Assembly (NCBI GenBank): GCA_947641575.1
Contig: CANRQN010000009.1
Span: forward strand, 1 to 53,454
From: an uncultured Clostridium sp.
GTDB taxonomy: Bacteria; Bacillota; Clostridia; TANB77; CAG-508
Direction of reading: 5' to 3'
Length of the DNA: 53,454 bases
Each line of letters starts with the position of its first letter. Within the stretch, counting starts at the first letter, position 1. The notes under the pieces were generated by a model. The model ran no database searches, was not told the DNA's origin, and saw only the letters and a program-made list of their open reading frames with translations. Positions 16,780 to 26,016 of the stretch are shown here, piece after piece. Position numbers and translations under genes: made by a program.

Positions 16780-18146
16780 CTAATTCAATTTCTTTTCAAT
16801 TAAATCTGCGAGGTCTCTTGCTTTTTTTGATATGTATTCTTGATTTTCTCCTTCTATCATAACTCTAACTAAACTTTCTGTTCCTGATGGTCTAATTAGG
16901 ACTCTTCCGCTTCCTCTAAATTCTTCTTCTATTTTTTCTATTTTTTCCTTTATTTCTTCGTCTTCTTTATATTTATCTTTTTTATTACTTGCAACTTTGG
17001 CATTTATTAATACTTGTGGATATATTTTTACAATTTGTTTTAATTTCGATAGTTTCTCTTTATTTTTCAATATTACAAGTATCAGCATGATTGATGTTAA
17101 AATTCCGATCTCCTGTTGGGTTGTAGTCTAGCTGAATTATATGTCCTGACTGTTCTCCTCCTAAGTTATATCCATTTTTTAACATTTCTTCTAATACATA
17201 TCTATCTCCTACTTTTGTTTGTTTCAAATGCAAGCTATTTTCTTCTGCAAATTTATTTAATCCTAAGTTACTCATAACTGTTGCAACTGCTGTATCTTCA
17301 TTTAGTCTTCCTTGTTCTTTTAGATGTTTTGCAAATATTCCTATTAATATATCTCCATCTATTATCTTTCCATTTTCATCTACTGCAAGGCATCTATCTC
17401 CATCTCCATCATAGCTAATTCCAAGATTTAGTTTGTTTTCTATGACAAATTTAGAAATTGTTTCCATATGTGTTGAACCACAATTTTTGTTTATATTTAT
17501 TCCATCTGGTTTATTTTCTATTATTTTATATTTTATTCCAAGAGCCTCAAATACTTTTTCTGCTATTTTGTATGTAGCTCCATTTGCAGTATCTATTCCG
17601 AACGGTAAAATTTTTGTCTAGATATTTTGATATATCTTCTTTAAAATTTTCTATAAAGAACTTTAGGTATTCATCTATTAGTTCTCCTCTATATTCGTCT
17701 TTTCCTATTTTATCATGTTCTGCAATTAACTCATTGATTCTACCACCATCTATTATTTCTTCTATTTCTTCTTCTAATGTATCATCTATTTTCATTCCTT
17801 TATTACTAAAGAATTTTATTCCATTATATTCATATGAATTATGAGATGCTGAAATCATTATACTTGCATCTGCTTTTAATTTTCTTGTAAGATATGCTAC
17901 TGCTGGTGTTGGTATTACTCCTAAATGTATTACATTTGCTCCATAGCTTAATAGTCCTGCTGTCATGCTACTTTCTATTAAACTTCCCGATAGTCTAGTA
18001 TCTTTTCCAATTAGTATAAGTGGTGCATGATTACTATGCTTGCTAAATACATATGCTCCAGCCTTTGCAACTTTATATACAAGTTCTGGTGTGAGTTCAG
18101 TATTTGCAATTCTTCTTATACCATCTGTTCCAAAATATTTTCTCAT
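16780..18146 (-). CDS. glmM: Phosphoglucosamine mutase GlmM, two C-GGN shifts
   Basis: Converts glucosamine-6-phosphate to glucosamine-1-phosphate for peptidoglycan; normally essential and single copy. The start MRKYFGTDGIRRIAN and the phosphoserine loop MISASHNSYEYNGIKFF are clear. Two in-frame CGG codons interrupt the frame. Skipping C at 17598-17600 restores FTV-GIDTANGATYKIAEKVFEAL. Skipping C at 17105-17107 restores DYNPTGD-GILTSIMLILVIL. The joined product is 454 residues, the family length, ending with RVLIRPSGTESLVRVMIEG. Without shifting only about 190 residues would be made. Confidence 0.93.
17105..17107 (-). other. C-GGA +1 recoding site, glmM second
   Basis: GAT CGG AAT in zero frame; skip C to read GGA ATT TTA ACA, giving TGD-GILT. 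Confidence 0.85.
17598..17600 (-). other. C-GGA +1 recoding site, glmM first
   Basis: GTT CGG AAT in zero frame; skip C to read GGA ATA GAT ACT GCA, giving the conserved GIDTANGA. Confidence 0.85.
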
Positions 18147-18210
18147 ATATCTTAAACCTCTATTTTTATTTTAATTCTACTTATATTTGTATTATTATTT
18201 TTCTAATTTA

Positions 18211-19208
<998 letters not shown>

Positions 19209-19231
19209 ATACCCTCCTTTAAAATAAATAA

Positions 19232-19255
19232 ACGCCAGGATCTCTATCTTGGCGT
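19232..19255 (-). terminator. Terminator of carD
   Basis: ACGCCA-AGATAGAGATCC-TGGCGT followed by a T-rich tract on the minus strand, between carD and galE. Confidence 0.65.
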
Positions 19256-19270
19256 CATATTTACTTATTG

Positions 19271-19840
19271 TTATCCAACTATTGTATCACTCTCTCCATC
19301 AAATGGAATGAATTTGTTAATTCCTACATCTTCTGAAACATCATCTATTCTAAATGTCTTGAATGAGTTTGAGATTTTTTCATCTATCAATCCTTCAACA
19401 CTTTCTTGTGAAGATGCTTCTACTAACGCAAGCTCGCTTACTAATATTTGTTTTGCATTAGTTAGCATTTTCTTTTCTCCTGTGGATAATCCTTTTTCTT
19501 TTTGCTTGAAACTTAGGTTTCTTACTACATCTGCTACTTCATAGATGTCTCCTGTTTTCATTTTGTCCATGTTTTCCCTATATCTCTTGTTCCAATTTGA
19601 TTCTGTTTGTGTTTCATCCTCGCCTAAGATGTCAAATACTTTTCCTGCTCCGGCTTTATCTATTATACCTCTTATTCCAACTTTCTCTGCTTGAGCTGTT
19701 GGTATCATTACTTTAACTTCTCCTGGCATTTTAATTATGTAGTATGCCTGTCTTTGTCCTAAGATATCTTTTTCCTCGATAGCGTCTATTGTTCCTGCAC
19801 CATGCATTGGATAGACTATGTAGTCTCCTACATTGAACAT
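19271..19840 (-). CDS. CarD-family transcriptional regulator
   Basis: RNA polymerase-binding regulator of the CarD/CdnL family. The start is placed at MFNVGDYIVYPMHGAG (ATG 19840), eight bases after GGAAGG, which gives the usual N terminus. Residues 1-60 form the Tudor-like RNAP interaction domain (VGDYIVYPMHGAGTIDAIEE, QAYYIIKMPG). The rest is the helical DNA-contacting domain (WNKRYRENMDKMKTGD, LSTGEKKMLTNAKQIL). The 189-residue length is typical. A terminator separates it from galE. Confidence 0.9.
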   Translation of the reverse strand: MFNVGDYIVYPMHGAGTIDAIEEKDILGQRQAYYIIKMPGEVKVMIPTAQAEKVGIRGIIDKAGAGKVFDILGEDETQTESNWNKRYRENMDKMKTGDIYEVADVVRNLSFKQKEKGLSTGEKKMLTNAKQILVSELALVEASSQESVEGLIDEKISNSFKTFRIDDVSEDVGINKFIPFDGESDTIVG

Positions 19841-19942
19841 AAACACACTTCCTTCCAATTTTGTCATATTTTTCCGACATATTAATTATACTATATTTTT
19901 TATAAAAAGTCAAAGGAATTATGTAAAAATTTTTGGCAATGT

Positions 19943-20983
19943 TTATTCAAATGTTATGTTCAAATCTATTGGTACTATTTGTATGTAAGTATTTCCATCA
20001 TTTACTTCTATTTCGTTTCCTTGTAGGTCTTGATATACTGTTCTAGCACTTCTTGACGTTTTTTTACACTTTATTTTTTCTGCCATTCCATTTGTTATAT
20101 AGTATCCATCTAATGTTCCTATATTTTCTATTGCTTGTCTTCCATATCCATTTTCTTCATTTGTTGTGTAATTTTTTGCAAATGTTATTATTATATTTTT
20201 TGTAACTAATGCTTCTGCTGTGATCCAATCTTTTTGTAATGTGTTTCCAACATATCTCTCATAAATTTTCTTTTCTGCATTATATCTGAAGTTTACTTTT
20301 GATGTAGAATATGGAATATTTACTTTGTTAGCTAATATTCCGTTTTCTATATTTCTTTCTTCTACCACATAGTTAAGTACGTTTCTTTCATTTGTTGTTG
20401 TTCTATAATTTCTTGTATCTATATATTTCCATGTTTCTTCTACATTTACTATTGCATTATGTGGTGCTGTCTTTTTATTTGTTCTCCAATATACTTTTCC
20501 TGGAGAATCCATACCATTTACATTGTCTATTTTAAGTGATTTAACTTCTGCAAGTGCCTTATCACTTCCTCCATAATGTACAAATATACTGTCATTTTCT
20601 AGCGCATAATCTATAAAGTATGGTCTTGCTGATCTTGCTGGTCCTATATTTTCTACTTGTGGATCTTTGTATACTGCCATAAATCTTGTTAAGCTTCCTT
20701 CTACTATTGCTTCATATACAATCATTGCTTCATTTAAACTTGTCTGTGGTATTGCTGATCCTACATTATCTATCATTACAGCTAGTGTTCTTTTATTTCC
20801 TGCATATTTACTCTTTGGTTTTTCTGGTTCTTTTTTCTCATCAATTATTACTTGCATTGGATCATTATTATTTTCATCTGCCACCTCATTTGTGTCTTCT
20901 TTTACGAAAACTTTCATTCCAAGAAGTACACCTAGTGCCACTATAACAACAATTAGTAGTGCAATTAATATTTTCACTTTCAT
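19943..20983 (-). CDS. YerB-like DUF3048 extracytoplasmic protein
   Basis: 346-residue protein with an N-terminal membrane anchor (ILIALLIVVIVALGVLLG) and the DUF3048 fold: LAVMIDNVGSAIPQTSLNEA, RFMAVYKDPQVENIGPARSARPYFID, FVHYGGSDKAL. The family is extracytoplasmic and of unknown biochemical role. The gene starts a few bases after ybeY ends, so it is probably in the sporulation-linked operon. Confidence 0.8.
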   Translation of the reverse strand: MKVKILIALLIVVIVALGVLLGMKVFVKEDTNEVADENNNDPMQVIIDEKKEPEKPKSKYAGNKRTLAVMIDNVGSAIPQTSLNEAMIVYEAIVEGSLTRFMAVYKDPQVENIGPARSARPYFIDYALENDSIFVHYGGSDKALAEVKSLKIDNVNGMDSPGKVYWRTNKKTAPHNAIVNVEETWKYIDTRNYRTTTNERNVLNYVVEERNIENGILANKVNIPYSTSKVNFRYNAEKKIYERYVGNTLQKDWITAEALVTKNIIITFAKNYTTNEENGYGRQAIENIGTLDGYYITNGMAEKIKCKKTSRSARTVYQDLQGNEIEVNDGNTYIQIVPIDLNITFE

Positions 20984-20991
20984 TTTTTACT

Positions 20992-21459
20992 TCATTTCCT
21001 TTCAAGATCTAATTTCTTCAATATATTTTCTTCTTTTGCTCTCATTTCTTTTTTATCTTCTTCTTCTATATGATCATATCCCATTAAATGATAAAATCCA
21101 TGAATTAGCATATAGGCAAATTCCCTTTCAAAACTATGCCCATATTCTTTTGCCTGTTCTTCTACTTTTGATATACAAACAATTACATCTCCCAGAACTT
21201 CTTCGTTTTCTTTTGCTTCTTGTATTTCATCCTTTTCAAACATTGGGAACGATAATACATCTGTTACTTTATCTATTTTTCTATATTCAGAATTTATTTC
21301 TTGTATATATTTCTCACTTGAAAGTATTATACTTATGTATATTTTATAATTATATAAGTCTTCTTCTTTGAAGCACGTCTCATATACTTTGTCTATTATT
21401 TTTTCATATTTCTCATTTTCTTCTATACCTTGATATGTAACTTCTGCTAATTTTTTCAT
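20992..21459 (-). CDS. ybeY: Endoribonuclease YbeY (16S rRNA maturation)
   Basis: Metal-dependent RNase acting in 16S rRNA 3' maturation and ribosome quality control. The zinc-binding signature HGFYHLMGYDH (H-x3-H-x5-H) is intact, preceded by TDVLSFPMF. It has 155 residues, a normal length. It overlaps the upstream gene by four bases. In relatives ybeY follows phoH; here an unrecognised 396-residue gene occupies that position. Confidence 0.93.
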   Translation of the reverse strand: MKKLAEVTYQGIEENEKYEKIIDKVYETCFKEEDLYNYKIYISIILSSEKYIQEINSEYRKIDKVTDVLSFPMFEKDEIQEAKENEEVLGDVIVCISKVEEQAKEYGHSFEREFAYMLIHGFYHLMGYDHIEEEDKKEMRAKEENILKKLDLERK

Positions 21460-22646
21460 ACTCTTACTGCCCTTTTTATATATTTCTTACCTGTCTTATA
21501 TGTATTTTTAAGTAATTTTAGCTCTCCATACTCTACTAGCTTGTCTTTATATAATCTTATAATATTTTTATTTTGTTTGTTATTTTCTAAGTGTTTTAAT
21601 TCATTTTTTATGAATAATATTTCTTTTTTTGTTTGCTTGTCCTCTTCTTCTTTTTCTATCTTTTTGTATTCTTCCCAGAATTTTTTGTATTCTTCTCTAT
21701 CACTTTGATTTTCCCAATATATTTTTGTCGATAAAAGTCTTACATTGTATTCTTCTATTAGTTTTATAAGTAGTTCATATGCCTTTTCTTTTTTGTTTTC
21801 TATTTTGCTTTCAGTTAATAATATCCTTGCTTCTTCTAATAGTTTTTCATAGCATTGTTCTGCAACAACTAACGGAAGACTATGTGTAAATAGTTTTCTA
21901 CTTACTGCAAGTAAGTACATTTTCTTTTCTATTTGATCTCTTGTGTCTAATTTTCCAGCTAGGAATGAATCTATTTTTTCATATTCTGCTGAAATTTCTT
22001 CATAACCTTCTTTTCCTTCTAGTTCTAATTTTATTGGTAATATATTTGCAATATAGTCTTCTAATGTTTCAAATATATTGTCATATATTTCACTTCTGTC
22101 TAATTTTCCAGCTGACATTTTGTCTGCAAGTTGAACTGAATAATTTTTTAGAATTCCTTTATATATACCATTCATTTTTGAAGCATAAAAACTATTGTAT
22201 TTTGATACCTGTTTTGTCTTATTCTCATTTTTTAGCGACATGTAATCTAAATCAAGTAAATATTTTTGTTTTCTATATTTATATTCTAAATACTCAGTTT
22301 CTTTAAGATGTATTACTGCATAATATCTCGAAAGTGCATCTTCTTCAAATGCTGTTGCTGTTCTTGATTTCACCTTTTTATATATTGAATCCATTACATA
22401 TTTGTCAATAGATTCTAGATATAATATGAATGCATCTTCATATTTTTTTTGTAAAATTTCGTCTTTTTCTTGTTCTTCATTATTTGTACATGTTTCATAA
22501 TTCTTTAGTACATTATTTCTTTTTAAAGTTATTAACATACCATTTATTCCTATTTTTGTAGGTATTAATAGTTTGCTTATTGTTGTTGATATTTTTGAAA
22601 AGAATGCTTTATCTGTTCTTGCGACTCTAAGTCCTCTTTCTTCCAT
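21456..22646 (-). CDS. Unrecognised helical protein between yqfD and ybeY
   Basis: 396 residues, almost entirely helical and highly charged, without signal peptide or membrane segment. I recognise no domain. GGAGGG lies just before the start, and its stop overlaps ybeY by four bases, so it is translated with the yqfC-yqfD-ybeY cluster. It sits where phoH is usually found. A structural or regulatory role in sporulation is possible but unsupported by any motif. Confidence 0.55.
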   Translation of the reverse strand: MEERGLRVARTDKAFFSKISTTISKLLIPTKIGINGMLITLKRNNVLKNYETCTNNEEQEKDEILQKKYEDAFILYLESIDKYVMDSIYKKVKSRTATAFEEDALSRYYAVIHLKETEYLEYKYRKQKYLLDLDYMSLKNENKTKQVSKYNSFYASKMNGIYKGILKNYSVQLADKMSAGKLDRSEIYDNIFETLEDYIANILPIKLELEGKEGYEEISAEYEKIDSFLAGKLDTRDQIEKKMYLLAVSRKLFTHSLPLVVAEQCYEKLLEEARILLTESKIENKKEKAYELLIKLIEEYNVRLLSTKIYWENQSDREEYKKFWEEYKKIEKEEEDKQTKKEILFIKNELKHLENNKQNKNIIRLYKDKLVEYGELKLLKNTYKTGKKYIKRAVRV

Positions 22647-22656
22647 AGTATCCCTC

Positions 22657-23847
22657 CTAATTATTTATTAACTTTTCTTCTGTTCCAATACTCTCTAGTA
22701 CTTCGTATATCACTTCTACTTCTACAAATGTATTTCCCTCATTTGGGTTTATTTGTATATCTTTGATTTTTTCTTTATCCTCTATTTCTTCGGATAGTTC
22801 TTTTTTAAGTTTTTCTGCTAATATTTTTTTTGCTTCTTCTTTAGTATATGTTTCTTCTTTTTCTTCCACTTCGTAATATGTAGAAATCCCTAAGGTTATT
22901 GGCAGATAAAAATCAGAAAATAGTTTTAATTTTTTATCTTCATATATTGTATCATACTTTTTAAATTTTGGAAGGGTTTTCCCTAAATTTATTTCAAAAT
23001 TATTTAATTTTATTTTGTACTTTTTTTCTTCGTTTCCTGTTCGATTTACGGATACTTGCTTTAGGTCCATTTTTTCTTTTTTACTATACCAAACTTTTGC
23101 TGTTATTTCTCCGAACCGCATGGACATATCTTGTTCCTGTATAATTTCCTTCCATCCATCCGCCTATTAAAATGCTTCCTTTATTTACTATATCTCCTAT
23201 TTTGCATATTGGTGTTCCTGTTTTTGCTGTTATTTTAGTGATTTGAGCTGTTTTTGTTGATACTATATTACAGTATTCATTTTGTGGTATAATTTCTGGT
23301 TTTTCAGTGGTTTCTGCTATTTGTACTATTACATTTGTTCCGTCTTAGATCTATATTCATCCATGCTATATCATCTCTTTTGAGCCTTATTTTATTTATA
23401 ATTTCTCTCGTTTCTAATTTGCTTTTTACTTTTCCTACTTCTAGTCCACTATCTTTTAGTTCACTCATTATTTCTTCTTTTGGTATTCTTTCTAGTCCTT
23501 CTATATCAATATTCCATACAAATCTCGATTCTACATATAAACCGTATTATAACAGCTGCAAGCAATACAAAAAACACTTTTCTTTTTCTGTATCTGTTCA
23601 TTATAAATGGCAAGCCTCTTCTTTCCCCTAGCTTAATTTTACATTTTGTTTTTTTACATGCTTGTTTAAGTTTCTTGAAGTCTTTTATTCCTACATTTGC
23701 TGTTGCATATGTTGATTTTTCTATTTTTACATTCCACAAAAATATGCCTTTGCTTATACAGACATTTATAAATCTTTCTATATAATATCCTTCTATGGAT
23801 ATATTTACATATCCTAATATGTATCTTATTAATATCTTTAATATCAA
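22657..23847 (-). CDS. yqfD: Sporulation protein YqfD, three C-GGN shifts
   Basis: Membrane sporulation protein of the YqfD family, partner of yqfC upstream. The TTG start at 23847 has a GAGGGG site. The frame is interrupted by three CGG codons. At 23543-23545, after VLLAAVII, skipping C gives GLYVESRFVWNIDIEGLERI. At 23340-23342, after WMNIDLR, it gives GTNVIVQIAETTEKP. At 23111-23113, after GTRYVHAV, it gives GEITAKVWYSKKEKM. The joined product is 395 residues, the family size, with the membrane segment near residue 95. No short ORF alone covers a recognisable YqfD. Confidence 0.9.
23111..23113 (-). other. C-GGA +1 recoding site, yqfD third
   Basis: GTT CGG AGA in zero frame; skip C to read GGA GAA ATA ACA, giving YVHAV-GEITAKVW. 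Confidence 0.85.
23340..23342 (-). other. C-GGA +1 recoding site, yqfD second
   Basis: AGA CGG AAC in zero frame; skip C to read GGA ACA AAT GTA, giving IDLR-GTNVIVQI. Confidence 0.85.
23543..23545 (-). other. C-GGT +1 recoding site, yqfD first
   Basis: ATA CGG TTT in zero frame; skip C to read GGT TTA TAT GTA GAA, giving AAVII-GLYVESRF. Confidence 0.85.
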
Positions 23848-23859
23848 ATTAGTTCCCCT

Positions 23860-24132
23860 CTATTCGTTTTCTTCAAAGTTTATGCTATCTATTTTGCCTG
23901 TTACCATTATATCTTCTTTATTCATTTGTATTAGTTTTAAGTTTACTCCGCTTATATTAACTACTCCTATATATGTATTTACTTTGATAAATATTTCATC
24001 ATATTCTAATATGTTTTTGTAATTTTCAACGACAAGTTCGTCAAATCCTAGTATTGTTATTCTTGGCTTATCTGTCATTATTTCTTCTGGCATTTCTAAA
24101 AACTGTGTTATTTTACTTAGTCTATGTCCCAC
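23860..24132 (-). CDS. yqfC: Sporulation protein YqfC (YabP family)
   Basis: 90-residue YabP/YqfC-family protein, a small beta-rich spore-formation protein. Family features are MPEEIMTDKPRITILGFDEL and IKVNTYIGVVNISGVNLKL. The start is GTG 24132, seven bases after AAAGGAG. yqfC lies directly before yqfD, the usual pairing, which supports an endospore-forming host. Confidence 0.85.
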   Translation of the reverse strand: MGHRLSKITQFLEMPEEIMTDKPRITILGFDELVVENYKNILEYDEIFIKVNTYIGVVNISGVNLKLIQMNKEDIMVTGKIDSINFEENE

Positions 24133-24179
24133 AGATGGTCTCCTTTCGTTTTTTCTATTTTGTATATATATTTAATGTA

Positions 24180-24640
24180 TATTGTATTTTACTAAAAAGA
24201 AGAACTAGTTTTTTAAGTTCTAGGAAATTGCATATTTTAATATGCAATTGACATAGATTTCTTAGCTGTTTGAGCGTAAGCGAATTACAGATAAGATATG
24301 CGTTAGAAACTTAAATATGCGAAGGTTAGATTTTCTAGCAATTTTATTGCTTAGAAAATCTTAGCTCCGTTTTTTATCTTCATAAATTATTAATACTTTT
24401 TTTATTAAGACTTCACATCTAGTTCACAAGAAGGACAAATTTGATTGTTATATTATAAGTACACTAAAGAACAAAGCGCCTCAGCGCCCTTTGTTCTGCC
24501 CGATTTGAGTTTCGAGCCTGAAGGCGAGAAAGCTCAAAGGGCTAGCGATTATAGCAGTTTTATCTAATATAAAGTTCGAAGAACTTTAATATTAGATAAA
24601 ACTAGTGAAAAAACATCCCCTTTTATTTTTTATTTTATAA
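24180..24640. other. Gene-free array of long hairpins
   Basis: No supported gene between yqfC and the surface island. At least six inverted repeats occur: about 24202-24222, 24227-24250, 24328-24361, 24471-24498 (GAACAAAGCGCC...), 24499-24542 (GCCC...GGGC) and 24543-24604. The last contains an almost perfect 40-base palindrome (TTTTATCTAATATAAAGTTC and its mirror). The build resembles the 640-866 array without sharing its sequence. A large structured RNA is possible. Confidence 0.5.
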
Positions 24641-24702
24641 GCCTTGAAGCAAACACTTCAAGGCTTGTTTATTATTTTAAATTATAAAATTCTTAGAACT
24701 TT

Positions 24703-26001
24703 TTATTTTCTTATTCTATTTCTATGTTTTTTTATTACTATCCAAGCAGCCCCAAATACTACTAACACTATACTAAGTATTGCAATTATCCAAATTATAA
24801 TAGATTTATTATCCTTGTTTTGTACTTCTGTTAATTGTCTATCTGTATCATTTATAGGCATAGATGTTTTTTCTATTTTGTAAGCATTTTCTAATTCTTC
24901 TTTTTGCTTTTCTAGTTCTTCTTCATATTTTGCTTCTTGTTCCAATGTTCTTCTATTAGCTTTAATATTATAAGTTTTTTTAGTAAAACCATCTGGTGCT
25001 GTTATTAAAATTTTAATTAGATTACTGCCTTCTTTTAAATTATCACCTCCAGTAATTTTAACAGTTGCTTTTTCATTTTCGGGTATAGCAAGAATGTTTA
25101 AACTTTCCATTATATGTGGAACTTCTATCTCATAATTTGTATATGAATTATCGAAAGGAGGATTTAGTAAAACGTTTTGAATAGACAATGTTTCTAGATT
25201 AGTATTAGTTGATTCAAAGTTGTTTGTTTTACTAACATGAATTGTATAAACTTTACTTTGCGTTTTATCAGGAGAAGTTACTTTAATTGTAATATCATTT
25301 ATCCCTTCTTGTAAATTTGTATTACCTTTTATTTCGGTAGAGGCATCGGGGTTTTCTGTAACCACTAATACGTCAATATTTTGGGTATCTTGTGGTATTG
25401 TCAAATAATATTCTTGTATATCTTTTTCGAAATTTGGAACTATACCCTCTTTATCCAGTCTTAACACTTTTAAATTGGAGTTACTATTTTCAGAGTTAGT
25501 TCCTTGTTCTTCTTGCACTTGTTTTGGTAAATTATTTTCTTCTTTTCCAATTTGAATTTGTACTTCTTTAAATTCTGTTTCTATTAATTGTCCATTTTTA
25601 TTATAAAACTGTCCTTCTATTGTAAAAGTAGCTAGACCCTTTTCTTTTGATTTAAATTTAAAACTTACTATTTCTCCTTCTTTGGCTTCTTCTCCCCCTA
25701 GCTTATCAAACCAAACGAAGTTAAGTTTATTTCCAATTAAATGTGTACTTTCTATAATATCTTGTTTATTCAAATCTGGAGCAAATTCTACCTTTGATTC
25801 TTCAAAATAGATAGAAAAATTACATGCAGATATTTTACTATTTTTCAAGTTAACTGTTATTTCTATTTCTTCTCCTTGATTTACTTCTTTTTTATCACTT
25901 GTCAAATAAACTATTGAATGGTTACTTGCATAACTTACATTCAAAAAATAACTAAAGCTAAGAACAAAAATTAAAATAATTAAAATTCTTTTTTTTAACA
26001 T
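24703..26001 (-). CDS. Membrane-anchored cohesin-domain protein with cadherin-like repeats
   Basis: 432-residue surface protein. A signal peptide (residues 1-25) is followed by a cohesin-like domain (about 28-150; IVYLTSDKKEVNQGEEIEI, CNFSIYFEESKVEF). Two cadherin-like beta-sandwich repeats follow (about 175-260 and 265-350; NLKVLRLDKEGIVPNFEKDI, NLETLSIQNVLLNPPFDNSY). Then come a Glu/Lys coiled coil and a C-terminal membrane helix (IIWIIAILSIVLVVFGAAWI). It lies 15 bases after a dockerin-bearing hydrolase, a likely binding partner by family knowledge. It probably displays that enzyme on the cell surface. Confidence 0.7.
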   Translation of the reverse strand: MLKKRILIILIFVLSFSYFLNVSYASNHSIVYLTSDKKEVNQGEEIEITVNLKNSKISACNFSIYFEESKVEFAPDLNKQDIIESTHLIGNKLNFVWFDKLGGEEAKEGEIVSFKFKSKEKGLATFTIEGQFYNKNGQLIETEFKEVQIQIGKEENNLPKQVQEEQGTNSENSNSNLKVLRLDKEGIVPNFEKDIQEYYLTIPQDTQNIDVLVVTENPDASTEIKGNTNLQEGINDITIKVTSPDKTQSKVYTIHVSKTNNFESTNTNLETLSIQNVLLNPPFDNSYTNYEIEVPHIMESLNILAIPENEKATVKITGGDNLKEGSNLIKILITAPDGFTKKTYNIKANRRTLEQEAKYEEELEKQKEELENAYKIEKTSMPINDTDRQLTEVQNKDNKSIIIWIIAILSIVLVVFGAAWIVIKKHRNRIRK

Positions 26002-26016
26002 ATATGCCTCCTCTTT

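Noticed and set aside
20667..21371. Long plus-strand ORF opposite the DUF3048 and ybeY genes
   Set aside because: Leu/Ile/Ser-rich translation with no ribosome site; it is the antisense shadow of two well-supported minus-strand genes.
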